Position numbers and translations under genes: made by a program. From positions 1 through 64,000 of the forward strand of contig NZ_JBFHIT010000010.1 of NCBI RefSeq assembly GCF_041596335.1: a stretch of 64,000 bases of DNA, given 5' to 3'. The notes below the pieces were generated by a model, which saw only the letters and a program-made list of their open reading frames with translations, searched no databases and was not told the origin of the DNA. Positions 18,235 to 26,120 of this stretch are shown here, in pieces. How positions within the stretch are numbered: the first letter of the stretch is position 1; the number at the start of each line of letters is the position of its first letter. This DNA comes from Mangrovibacterium sp041596335. Lineage in GTDB: Bacteria; Bacteroidota; Bacteroidia; Bacteroidales; Prolixibacteraceae.

Positions 18235-18912
18235 TTGGGTTCATTTCAGTTTAAATTATTGGAGCTGTTTACGACCGATCTTCCGGGGCAGAAGCGCTTT
18301 TACGGCGAATTACTCCAACTCCCAATTGTTGCTGAAAACGACCTGTATTTCATCTGTGCGGTGGGTGAGTCGTTTCTGAAATTCACGGTTCGGGAGTACT
18401 TCCGACGTAGCCATTTTGCATTTAATATTCCTTCCAATCAAATTCACGAGGCTAAAAGCTGGTTGAATTCCGAGATTTTTCAATTGAAAGACAAAGAGGA
18501 CTCGATAATTCCTTATGAAAGCTGGAATGCCGAGGCGATTTACTTTTACGATTATGATGGGAATGTTGTTGAACTAATTGCCCGTAAGAATCTGGCAATT
18601 AATTCGAATGAAAATTTTACTGCAAACTCGATTTTGGGAATCAGCGAAGTGGGACTTCCATGTGACAACATTGCCAAGCTATACCAAAAATTGTCCGGTA
18701 GACTTAGTTTGCCATTGTATTGCGGCGATGATAAATATTTTTGTGCTGCAGGAGACGAATCAGCGCTGTTAATCCTGGTCAATCAGAACCAGAAAAAATG
18801 GTTTCCTACCATCCATGCCGCATTGCCTGCCGATGTTAATATAACTATCGAACAAGGCGGAAAAGAGATATTTCTTTCCTACCGTGATGGGGAGCCGGAA
18901 TTCAGTGATTAG
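18235..18912 (+). CDS. Glyoxalase/VOC-superfamily protein
   Basis: A 225-residue protein starting FKLLELFTTDLPGQKRFYGELLQLP, which is the first beta-alpha unit of a vicinal-oxygen-chelate domain. YFYDYDGNVVELIAR (about residues 102-116) matches the end of a VOC module, and a second, more degenerate module follows. It may bind or transform a small organic substrate; the activity is unknown. No ATG is available: the frame opens with TTG at 18235, or alternatively TTG at 18259, and a nearby ATG at 18228 runs straight into a stop. The gene follows the sodA terminator by about 30 bases and has no obvious promoter of its own. Confidence 0.75.
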   Translation: MGSFQFKLLELFTTDLPGQKRFYGELLQLPIVAENDLYFICAVGESFLKFTVREYFRRSHFAFNIPSNQIHEAKSWLNSEIFQLKDKEDSIIPYESWNAEAIYFYDYDGNVVELIARKNLAINSNENFTANSILGISEVGLPCDNIAKLYQKLSGRLSLPLYCGDDKYFCAAGDESALLILVNQNQKKWFPTIHAALPADVNITIEQGGKEIFLSYRDGEPEFSD

Positions 18913-18950
18913 ACTATCCGAGGCAGAAGACAGCTGAATTTCCGGGTGGT

Positions 18951-19286
18951 TTACGACTCTTTCAACTCCTCTGACTCGATCAAATCTTCAAAAACATGCC
19001 CTGCTTTCATCATTCCTTTTAAAACCGGATGAATCGTTTTTCCCAGTTCCGTCAAAAAGTACTCAACCCTTGGAGGGACTTCAGGGTACACCGTTTTCCC
19101 AACTAGCTGGTCTTCTTCCAATTCGCGAAGTTGTTTGCTCAACATGCGCTCGCTTATGTCGGGCAAAAGGCGTACAAGTTCGCTGTATCGCTTGTCTCCC
19201 TGAAACAGGTGCAAGATAATGGTGGCTTTCCGTTTTCCCTTGATCACATTAATGAAGGTGTCAATCGGGCAGTAACTTTTTTTCAT
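18951..19286 (-). CDS. HxlR-family transcriptional regulator
   Basis: A 111-residue winged-helix DNA-binding protein. The family pattern is clear: CPIDTFINVIKGKRKATIILHL at the N-terminus with the typical single Cys (Cys6), then RYSELVRLLPDISERMLSKQLREL as recognition helix region, and the PPRVEYFLTELG wing. HxlR proteins often sense electrophiles or redox change through that cysteine. The gene is divergent from a YhdH-type quinone/enoyl reductase with 125 bases between them, the usual layout in which the regulator controls the oxidoreductase. That link is an inference from the gene order. Confidence 0.92.
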   Translation of the reverse strand: MKKSYCPIDTFINVIKGKRKATIILHLFQGDKRYSELVRLLPDISERMLSKQLRELEEDQLVGKTVYPEVPPRVEYFLTELGKTIHPVLKGMMKAGHVFEDLIESEELKES

Positions 19287-19361
19287 TAATATCGAATTAT
19301 AACTAGTTGAAAATGACTAATTCTAAACTAAATGTAAGTATAGGCAAAAAATGTAAGCTCT

Positions 19362-19391
19362 TTTGCATCTTGTTTATTTTCAATAAGTTTG
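19362..19391 (+). promoter_or_regulatory. Promoter of the YhdH-type reductase gene
   Basis: TTTG at 19362-19365, 18 bases, then TAAGTTTG at 19384-19391, a good Bacteroidota promoter match. An inverted TAGT...ACTA pair at about 19303-19318 between the two divergent genes could be part of an HxlR site, but it is short. Confidence 0.6.
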
Positions 19392-19411
19392 TTTCAAATT
19401 TAATGATATAA

Positions 19412-20413
19412 ATGATGGAAACTAAAATAAAATACCAAGGATTTCTTGTTTCAGAATCAAACGGGAACTATTCAGGAAAAGTTGAACAGTTGGAATTTGC
19501 CGAACTGCAAGACGGCGATGTTCGGGTTAAAGTTGAATATAGCTCACTGAACTTCAAAGATGCTTTGTCGGCCAATGGAAACAAAGGGGTAACACGCAAC
19601 TATCCGCATGTGCCCGGTATTGATGCTGCCGGAGTTGTCGCCGAAAGCAAAAGTCCGGCGTTTAAAGTTGGCGAATCGGTTATTGTAACCAGCTACGATC
19701 TGGGGATGAGTCATCCCGGTGGTTTTGCCGAATACATTCAGGTTCCTGGTGCATGGGTTGTTCCAATGCCCGCAAAAATGAATGCAAAAGAAGCGATGAT
19801 TTACGGAACTGCCGGTTTTACAGCCGCCCAGTCAGTCTATCGGCTACTCCAAAACGGGCAAAAGCCTGAAATGGGGCCGATTGTTGTAACCGGAGCTTTG
19901 GGTGGTGTTGGAAGCATTGCCTGTCAAATTCTGAAGAAATTAAATTTTGAGGTTATTGCAGCTAGCTCGAACGGAATGACTGATGTTGAAATGAGAAACC
20001 TCGGCGCTTCGGCTCAGTTGACTAGAGTTGAAACAGACGACCAGTCAGGACGTCCAATGTTGAAAACCACTTGGGCCGGCGCCATTGATGTGGTTGGTGG
20101 TAATACACTGACGACCTTGCTGAAAGGATGTAAACCTCTCGGAAACGTTACAACTTGCGGAAACATTGGTTCCGGAGATTTAAACATGACCGTGTATCCG
20201 TTTATTCTGAGAGGTGTAAGCTTGCTGGGAGTTGATTCGCAGAATTGTCCGATGGCAATTCGAAGAGAGATCTGGAGCTTGTTGGCCGATCAGTGGGGAA
20301 TTGATTTCAGCAATCAGGTGATTTCAGAAACCGGGCTGGAAGGATTGAACAGCTACATTGAGTTGATGATGCAAAAGAAAAGCCGCGGGCGGGTGATTGT
20401 AAAAATTAGTTAG
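19412..20413 (+). CDS. YhdH/AcuI-type medium-chain oxidoreductase
   Basis: NADPH-dependent quinone or acrylyl-CoA reductase of the YhdH/YhfP branch, 333 residues. It has the N-terminal GroES-like domain (YSSLNFKDALSANG, then HVPGIDAAGVV) and a Rossmann domain with GALGGVGSIA around residues 161-170. The catalytic zinc ligands of alcohol dehydrogenases are missing, as expected for this branch. Two ATG codons occur in a row (19412 and 19415). It is divergent from an HxlR regulator and ends at a strong terminator, so it is likely induced as a single gene, probably by electrophile or quinone stress (inference). Confidence 0.88.
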   Translation: MMETKIKYQGFLVSESNGNYSGKVEQLEFAELQDGDVRVKVEYSSLNFKDALSANGNKGVTRNYPHVPGIDAAGVVAESKSPAFKVGESVIVTSYDLGMSHPGGFAEYIQVPGAWVVPMPAKMNAKEAMIYGTAGFTAAQSVYRLLQNGQKPEMGPIVVTGALGGVGSIACQILKKLNFEVIAASSNGMTDVEMRNLGASAQLTRVETDDQSGRPMLKTTWAGAIDVVGGNTLTTLLKGCKPLGNVTTCGNIGSGDLNMTVYPFILRGVSLLGVDSQNCPMAIRREIWSLLADQWGIDFSNQVISETGLEGLNSYIELMMQKKSRGRVIVKIS

Positions 20414-20451
20414 AAAGCTCTGAATATTGTGAAATCGAGAATATCGGTTTG

Positions 20452-20486
20452 ATCCAGTGGATGTTAATTTCCACTGGATTTTTTTT
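20452..20486 (+). terminator. Rho-independent terminator
   Basis: ATCCAGTGG pairs perfectly with CCACTGGAT around a ten-base loop, followed by a T-run of seven or more. It ends the YhdH-type gene 38 bases after its stop codon. Confidence 0.92.
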
Positions 20487-20615
20487 GAATAAATCGACTA
20501 TTTGGAATCACTTTAAATAGAAATTTCCGAGCATAATTTCTCAAACTTTTACGCGAACTTCATGTTTTAAAAGTCAAAAATCAACAAGAATCGTTTAACC
20601 TTTAAATGTAAAATT

Positions 20616-21191
20616 ATGCCATTTGAATTACCTGCGTTACCCTACGCAAAAAGCGCATTAGAGCCCTATATCAGTGAAAAAACAATCGAATTTCACTACG
20701 GGAAGCACCATCAGGCTTATGTGAATAATTTGAATAATCTGGTCCCCGGAACCGAGTTCGAGAATGCCGATTTGGAGACAATTGTAAAGAAGTCGGAAGG
20801 CGGAATTTTCAACAATGGTGCACAAGTTTGGAACCACACGTTTTACTTCTTTCAATTTTCAGCAACACCAGCTGCCTTACCAACAGGCGCGTTAAAAGCA
20901 TCTATCGATGCATCGTTCGGATCGTTTGACGCATTTAAGGAAGCATTTAGCAAAGCGGCTGCAACTTTGTTCGGCTCTGGTTGGGCTTGGTTGGTGAAAG
21001 ATGCTGCCGGAAAATTAAGTATCGTACAAACCGGAAATGCCGGCTGTCCGCTACGCGATGGATTAACTCCGCTGATGACTTGCGATGTTTGGGAACATGC
21101 CTATTATCTGGACAAACAGAATCTTCGTCCGAAGTACGTGGAAGACTTCTTCAAAATTCTGGATTGGAAAGTAATTGAAAGTCGATTTTAG
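20616..21191 (+). CDS. sodB: Superoxide dismutase, Fe-type signature
   Basis: Second superoxide dismutase, 191 residues. Metal ligands are His27, His74 (VWNHTFYF), Asp157 and His161 (DVWEHAYY). The active-site Gln70 in NNGAQVWNHTF lies just before the second His, which is the Fe-SOD position, and the Mn-type Gln is replaced in QTGNAGCPL. It is therefore the iron-type counterpart of the Mn-type gene at 17563. No clear promoter is seen in the 130 bases upstream, and no ordinary terminator follows; an imperfect palindromic element starts 13 bases after the stop and may stabilise the transcript. Confidence 0.93.
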   Translation: MPFELPALPYAKSALEPYISEKTIEFHYGKHHQAYVNNLNNLVPGTEFENADLETIVKKSEGGIFNNGAQVWNHTFYFFQFSATPAALPTGALKASIDASFGSFDAFKEAFSKAAATLFGSGWAWLVKDAAGKLSIVQTGNAGCPLRDGLTPLMTCDVWEHAYYLDKQNLRPKYVEDFFKILDWKVIESRF

Positions 21192-21203
21192 AGTTTTGTA
21201 AGA

Positions 21204-21265
21204 GTCATTCTGAGCTTGTTTCGGGAACTTAATTTTAGGAAGACACCGAAACAGTTCGGCGTGAC
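21204..21265. repeat. REP-like imperfect palindrome after sodB
   Basis: The left arm at 21204-21224 (GTCATTCTGAGCTTGTTTCGG) is an imperfect inverted copy of the right arm at 21246-21265, which ends in GGCGTGAC, around a 21-base spacer. The GTCATTCTGAGCTTG.. motif resembles dispersed palindromic elements found between genes in many bacteria. No second copy was found in this window, so repetition in the genome is a guess. Confidence 0.55.
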
Positions 21266-21287
21266 AACAATTAAAGTCAGAGCCATT

Positions 21288-21464
21288 ATGAGTGTTGAAA
21301 AAGTATTGGCAGCTATGGCCGCTGCCGGAAAGCCTGTAAAGGCCGGCGAGTTGGTTGACGCGACCGGGTTGGATCGCAAGGAAGTTGATAAAGCGATGAA
21401 TCAGCTAAAAAAAGAAGGTAAAATTGTTTCCCCGGTACGATGTGCCTGGGAACCGGCAAAATAA
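21288..21464 (+). CDS. Small winged-helix-like protein (58 residues)
   Basis: A 58-residue protein starting at ATG 21288; the frame is open further upstream but runs back into the palindromic element. The sequence VLAAMAAAGKPVKAGELVDATGLDRKEVDKAMNQLKKEGKIVSP fits a compact helix-turn-helix with a short wing, as in MarR/DtxR-like DNA-binding domains. There is no effector domain. It lies 96 bases after sodB and ends at a perfect terminator. Its target is unknown; a link to sodB is only positional. Confidence 0.7.
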   Translation: MSVEKVLAAMAAAGKPVKAGELVDATGLDRKEVDKAMNQLKKEGKIVSPVRCAWEPAK

Positions 21465-21465
21465 G

Positions 21466-21492
21466 AAAAAGGGGCTTGAGGCCCCTTTTTTA
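21466..21492. terminator. Bidirectional terminator
   Basis: AAAAAGGGGC pairs with GCCCCTTTTT around the five-base loop TTGAG, giving T-runs on both strands. It ends the small HTH gene and may also receive transcripts of the minus-strand xylE gene ending at 21541. Confidence 0.9.
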
Positions 21493-21540
21493 TTCGTCAG
21501 TTGATTCTATCGACTGACTTCTTTTGTTACTCTATGATTT

Positions 21541-22950
21541 TTATTTTTTCCAAAGATTTTCCATTTCTTCCAATGTCTTTCCTTTAGTTTCAGGAACGAA
21601 TTTCCACATGAACAGAGCAGCTAAAATGCCCATCACGCCATAAATCCAATAGGCAAATCCGTTGTGGAACGTATCGACCAGGAAGGTACTTTTGTTCATC
21701 ATCGGGAAGGTCCACGATACTAGATAATTCGAAATCCATTGCGCTGCAACAGCTAACGCCATGGCACGTCCACGAATTCGGTTGGGGAAGATTTCAGCCA
21801 ATAGCACCCAAACAACAGGTCCCCAGCTTACCGCGAAGCAAGCCACGTAGCCCAGCATGAAAATGAGGGCAGCCATTCCAACTTGTTGGAAGAAAAAAGA
21901 AAAGCCAAGGGCGAACATAAAGAAAGCCATCCCGGCAGCACCGATAATCATCAATGGTTTGCGACCAAATTTATCAACCGATAAAATGGCAACCACAGTG
22001 AACGACAGGTTGATAATACCAACAATAATGGTTTGTAGCAACGCGGTGTCGGTACCTGAACCCATATTTTTGAAAATCTCCGGAGCATAGTAAAGAACCA
22101 CGTTAATTCCAACAAATTGTTGGAAAGCCGAGAGTAAAACCCCAATTACAACAATTGCAATTCCGAACGAGAATAGTTTTCCGGAGGTTGTTGTGAGTGT
22201 TGATTTGATATCTGCCAGTACTTTGGCGCCGAGTTCCGGTCCGTTAATCCGTTGCAGCACACGCAGTGCTTTTTCGTCCTGGCCTTTAAGTGCCATATAG
22301 CGTGGGGTTTCCGGAACAAACATCAACAGGGTTAAGAACAAACCGGCCGGGATCATTTCCGATGCAAACATGTAGCGCCAGCCAATCGTGTTCAACCAGC
22401 TGTCGTCGCCTTGGCGGGCGATCGCGTAGTTCACAAAATAAACGACCAACATACCAAAGATAATGGCGAATTGGTTGAAAGAAACAAGTTTACCACGGCT
22501 GCTGGCAGGCGAGATTTCAGCAATATACATTGGAGAGAGCATCGATGCCAGACCAACGCCTATTCCGCCAATAATCCGGTAAACGATAAAATGCCAGTAA
22601 AATGTATGATCGCCTTCGCCAAAAGGGCGGAAGAACATCTCGGGGTAAGACGATCCGAGGGCTGAGATGAAGAATAAGATGGCGGCCAAAATCAGTCCGT
22701 TTTTACGTCCCAGTTTCAAGCTGATTAATCCACCTGAAATACCACCGATTATACAACCGATGAGCGCGCTGGAAACAATAAAGCCGAGTTGTGAATTGGC
22801 TGCAGTTTCGCTCAACCCCATCGGAACGATGAAAAATGCGTCGAGCGATCCAACTGTTCCCGAAATAACCGCTGTATCGTACCCAAAAAGCAAACCACCA
22901 AGCGTTGCAACGATGGTGATCGCAATGATGAAAAATTTGTTTTGTTTCAT
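21541..22950 (-). CDS. xylE: Sugar/H+ symporter, XylE-like (MFS sugar porter)
   Basis: A 469-residue inner-membrane transporter with 12 predicted helices. Sugar-porter motifs are present: GGLLFGYDTAVISG in helix 1, RGKLVSFNQFAI after helix 4, VPETPRYM at the end of helix 6, the QQFVGINVVLYYAPEIF stretch in helix 7, and VPETKGKTLEEME at the C-terminus. Together with xylA and xylB on the same strand it most likely imports xylose by proton symport. It lies last in the xyl cluster, 193 bases after xylA. A strong hairpin in that gap may lower its expression relative to xylA. Confidence 0.9.
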   Translation of the reverse strand: MKQNKFFIIAITIVATLGGLLFGYDTAVISGTVGSLDAFFIVPMGLSETAANSQLGFIVSSALIGCIIGGISGGLISLKLGRKNGLILAAILFFISALGSSYPEMFFRPFGEGDHTFYWHFIVYRIIGGIGVGLASMLSPMYIAEISPASSRGKLVSFNQFAIIFGMLVVYFVNYAIARQGDDSWLNTIGWRYMFASEMIPAGLFLTLLMFVPETPRYMALKGQDEKALRVLQRINGPELGAKVLADIKSTLTTTSGKLFSFGIAIVVIGVLLSAFQQFVGINVVLYYAPEIFKNMGSGTDTALLQTIIVGIINLSFTVVAILSVDKFGRKPLMIIGAAGMAFFMFALGFSFFFQQVGMAALIFMLGYVACFAVSWGPVVWVLLAEIFPNRIRGRAMALAVAAQWISNYLVSWTFPMMNKSTFLVDTFHNGFAYWIYGVMGILAALFMWKFVPETKGKTLEEMENLWKK

Positions 22951-23048
22951 TCGTTGTTGTTTTATTTTTCGATTTCAAGCAAACAAATTTGGTTGTTTGC
23001 AGTAAAGCCTATTTAGTTGTGGTTTAAACAATATCAAAAAAACAGTTA

Positions 23049-23083
23049 AACCCGATTCGTAGGCAATGCCTCGGAATCGGGTT
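23049..23083 (-). promoter_or_regulatory. Long hairpin between xylA and xylE
   Basis: AACCCGATTC pairs perfectly with GAATCGGGTT, and inside the loop AGGC-AAT-GCCT forms a second stem. On the minus strand a T-run follows only after TTAACTG. It could be an attenuating terminator or an mRNA-processing and stability element that sets the xylA:xylE ratio. Confidence 0.6.
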
Positions 23084-23143
23084 ATCTGCGGTATTTTATT
23101 TCAGAAATAAACTCATTTCATGAAGTTCAAATTCAGACACGCA

Positions 23144-24460
23144 TTAAATATACATGTTCACAATTGCTTCATATAATTCTTGTTTTCCGCTAATCTGTTT
23201 TGGCTCACCATTCGCTTTTGCGTAAGCATAAACATCTTCGAAAGAGAGTTTTCCTTCTTCGAATTCTTTACCTTTTCCTGAGTCGTATGATGCATAGCGT
23301 TCAGTAAGCATTTTTTCGTAAGGCGACTCTTCCAAAATAGCTGCGGCAGTTTCCAGAGCACGAGCCATCACGTCCATTGCTGCGATGTGGGCAATGAATA
23401 AATCATCTAAATCAGTTGAGTTACGACGGATTTTAGCATCGAAGTTAGTACCGCCACCTTGAATGCCACCACCTTTAAGTATCACCATCATTGCTTGAGT
23501 TAATTCAAACAAATCAATTGGGAATTGGTCAGTATCCCAACCGTTTTGAACATCACCGCGGTTCGCGTCGATTGCTCCAAGCATACCGTTGTCAACAGCA
23601 CATTGTAATTCGTGCTCGAACGTGTGACCTGCCAGCGTAGCGTGGTTTACTTCAATATTAATTTTGAAATCTTTTTCTAAGCCATATTCCTTCAGGAATC
23701 CAATAACAGTCTCTGTGTCAACATCATATTGGTGTTTCATTGGCTCCATCGGTTTCGGTTCAATCAGGAACGTTCCGGTAAAACCTTTTGAACGGCCATA
23801 GTCGCGAGCCAATTGAAGCATGGTACCCAGGTGTTGTTTCTCACGTTTCATGTTTGTGTTCAACAACGACATGTAACCTTCGCGTCCTCCCCAGAAAACG
23901 TAAGCTTTACCGCCTAAGGCGATGGTGGCGTCAATTGAGTTTTTAATTTGAAGCATGGCACGGGCAGCGGTGTCAAAATCAGGGTTTGTGCTTGCTCCGT
24001 TCATGTAGCGTGCAGGAGAAAATACGTTTGCAGTTCCCCACATTAATTTAATTCCGGTTTCAGCTTGTTTCTGTTTAGCGTACTCAACAATCGCTTTCAT
24101 GTTCGCTTCGTATTCTTCAATGCTGTTTCCTTCGCTAACAAGGTCAAGGTCGTGGAAACAATAGTAGCCGATGCCCATTTTTTGCATGAACTCGAAACCT
24201 GCATCCATTTTGTTTTTTGCTGCTTCAAGTGCATCTTCAGCACCAACCCAAGGATGAACTTGTGTGCCACCGCCAAATGGGTCGCCACCGTCGGCGCATA
24301 GCGTATGCCACCAGGCCATTGAGAATTTAAACCATTCAGCCATTGTTTTTCCATAAACTACTTTCTCTGGATTGTAGTAGCGGAATGCCATTGGATTTCT
24401 ACTGTCTTTACCTTCAAATTTAATTTTTTCCACTGATGGGAAATAAACTGTTGTACTCAT
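23144..24460 (-). CDS. xylA: Xylose isomerase
   Basis: Interconverts D-xylose and D-xylulose in the cytoplasm using two divalent metal ions. At 438 residues it belongs to the longer class II enzymes found in Bacteroidota. Visible signatures include the MAWWHTLCADGGDPFG segment, YYCFHDLDL with the catalytic His, FWGGREGYMS, and FLIEPKPMEPMKHQYD with metal-binding Glu residues. LEVNHATLAGH-type metal ligands appear as NIEVNHATLAGHTFEHE. Transcribed in the order xylB, xylA, xylE, 57 bases after xylB. Confidence 0.98.
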   Translation of the reverse strand: MSTTVYFPSVEKIKFEGKDSRNPMAFRYYNPEKVVYGKTMAEWFKFSMAWWHTLCADGGDPFGGGTQVHPWVGAEDALEAAKNKMDAGFEFMQKMGIGYYCFHDLDLVSEGNSIEEYEANMKAIVEYAKQKQAETGIKLMWGTANVFSPARYMNGASTNPDFDTAARAMLQIKNSIDATIALGGKAYVFWGGREGYMSLLNTNMKREKQHLGTMLQLARDYGRSKGFTGTFLIEPKPMEPMKHQYDVDTETVIGFLKEYGLEKDFKINIEVNHATLAGHTFEHELQCAVDNGMLGAIDANRGDVQNGWDTDQFPIDLFELTQAMMVILKGGGIQGGGTNFDAKIRRNSTDLDDLFIAHIAAMDVMARALETAAAILEESPYEKMLTERYASYDSGKGKEFEEGKLSFEDVYAYAKANGEPKQISGKQELYEAIVNMYI

Positions 24461-24517
24461 ATTGTTAACTATTTAAGATTATTTGTTTTGAAAGGAATTA
24501 CGATGCCCTCGGATTGT

Positions 24518-26002
24518 TTAAATGGATTTTTCCAGCATACTTTTCCAGCTTCCGTAAGCTGCTTCGTATTCCGCTTTTTTGTTTAAGCATGGTTCAATTG
24601 TTTCCAGCTTTTTCAGGTTCGCAAAGGCTTCAGCCGGCGATTTGTAGTATCCCGATCCGATTCCGGCTCCACGAGCTGCACCTACCGAACCATCGGTATT
24701 GTACAATTCGATTGTAGCTCCGGAGATTCCGGCTAATGTTTCGCGGAAGATCGGACTGAGGAACATGTTCGCTTTTCCGGCACGAATTACCTTGGCATCA
24801 ATGCCAATGGTCTTCATGATATCCATTCCATATTTGAAAGAAAAAACAATTCCTTCCTGCGCTGCGCGGAATAAGTGGGCATTCGAATGGATGTTGAAGT
24901 TGATTCCGGCCATTGTCGACCCGGGATTCTTGTTTTCCAACACGCGTTCGGCGCCGTTACCAAAAGGGAGGATGCTCAATCCGTTTGAACCAATCGGAAC
25001 GTTGGCTGCCAATTCATTCATCCCTTCGTATGAGACTGCACCGCCGCCAACTTGTTTGTTTAGCCACGAATTCAGAATGCCTGTGCCGTTGATACACAGC
25101 AGAACGCCCAAGCGGTTGGCTTCGGCAGTATGATTAACGTGCGCAAAGGTGTTCACACGCGATTTTTGGTCGTATTTAATTTCATCGCTCACTCCGTACA
25201 CCACACCCGAAGTTCCGGCAGTGGTTGCAATTTCACCTGGGTTTAACACGTTCAGTGAGAGAGCATTGTTTGGTTGATCGCCGGCGCGATAACTAATTTT
25301 CGTTCCCGGAGCCAGCCCCATTTCTTTTGCGGCGCTTTCGCTTACCACGGATTGAACCGAGAAAGTTGGAACGATTTCCGGAATGAAGCTTTCATCAAAT
25401 CCATAGTGATCGATCAATAATTTTGCGGCCTTATTTTCTTTGAAGTTCCACAAAATACCTTCGGAAAGTCCACTGGCAGTGGTCTTGATGTCACCACTTA
25501 GTTTCATGGCAATGTAATCACCCGGTAGCATGATTTTATGGATGCGGGCGTATAACTCGGGTTCGTTGTCTTTCACCCATTTTAGTTTCGATGCGGTGAA
25601 ATTTCCAGGTGAATTCAGCAGGTTTGCCAAACATTTTTCTTCTCCGATTTCTTTCAGCGCCTTTTCACCAATGCCGGTTGCCCGGCTGTCGCACCAAATA
25701 ATGGACGGACGAAGAACGTTCTGATCTTTGTCGACCACAACCAATCCGTGCATTTGGTATGAGATACCGATGGAGTCAATATCCTTTGGATTGACTGCCG
25801 ACTTTTGCATAATTTCAGCAACCGCCGTTTTAAGGTTTTCCCACCACTGTTCGGGATCTTGTTCCGCCCATCCTGATTGGATCGCGGTCATTTTCATTTC
25901 TTGTTTTGGGTAAAAGGCAGATGCCATACACTCGCCCGAATCACCGTTGATGATGGAAGCTTTAACTGATGAACTGCCGATATCAAATCCTAGTAGATAC
26001 AT
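24518..26002 (-). CDS. xylB: Xylulokinase
   Basis: Phosphorylates D-xylulose to xylulose-5-phosphate, feeding the pentose phosphate pathway. At 494 residues it is a full-length FGGY kinase. LLGFDIGSSSVKASI at the N-terminus is the phosphate-1 ATP site, YQMHGLVVVD and WCDSRATG follow, and the C-terminal GSVGAARGAGIGSGY is the second FGGY signature. First gene of the xylose operon after its promoter at 26061-26091. The 5' leader carries three CAGAAC copies just after the -7 box, likely the XylR operator. Confidence 0.96.
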   Translation of the reverse strand: MYLLGFDIGSSSVKASIINGDSGECMASAFYPKQEMKMTAIQSGWAEQDPEQWWENLKTAVAEIMQKSAVNPKDIDSIGISYQMHGLVVVDKDQNVLRPSIIWCDSRATGIGEKALKEIGEEKCLANLLNSPGNFTASKLKWVKDNEPELYARIHKIMLPGDYIAMKLSGDIKTTASGLSEGILWNFKENKAAKLLIDHYGFDESFIPEIVPTFSVQSVVSESAAKEMGLAPGTKISYRAGDQPNNALSLNVLNPGEIATTAGTSGVVYGVSDEIKYDQKSRVNTFAHVNHTAEANRLGVLLCINGTGILNSWLNKQVGGGAVSYEGMNELAANVPIGSNGLSILPFGNGAERVLENKNPGSTMAGINFNIHSNAHLFRAAQEGIVFSFKYGMDIMKTIGIDAKVIRAGKANMFLSPIFRETLAGISGATIELYNTDGSVGAARGAGIGSGYYKSPAEAFANLKKLETIEPCLNKKAEYEAAYGSWKSMLEKSI

Positions 26003-26029
26003 TTTCTGTGCGCGATTTATAGGTTATGT

Positions 26030-26060
26030 GTTCTTATCCGTTCTGTTCTGATGTGTTCTG
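26030..26060 (-). promoter_or_regulatory. Putative XylR operator at the xylB promoter
   Basis: On the minus strand, CAGAAC occurs at 26055-26060, 26045-26050 and 26040-26045 (the latter two overlapping as CAGAACAGAAC), with a variant AAGAAC at 26030-26035. The first copy touches the -7 box. The same arrangement occurs at the xylR promoter, which suggests a repressor site blocking transcription start. Confidence 0.6.
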
Positions 26061-26091
26061 CAAATTTAGATTGCGCCATCAGTATTTCAAA
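26061..26091 (-). promoter_or_regulatory. Consensus promoter of the xylBAE operon
   Basis: Read on the minus strand: TTTG (26088-26091), exactly 19 bases, then TAAATTTG (26061-26068). This is a perfect match to the Bacteroidota TTTG-N19-TAnnTTTG promoter. Confidence 0.85.
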
Positions 26092-26120
26092 GACTAATTT
26101 GTGTGTTCTAAAGCATGTTT

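Noticed and set aside
22667..23005. A 112-codon plus-strand frame opposite the start of xylE
   Set aside because: It overlaps conserved transporter helices in antisense and has no recognisable domain or start signal.
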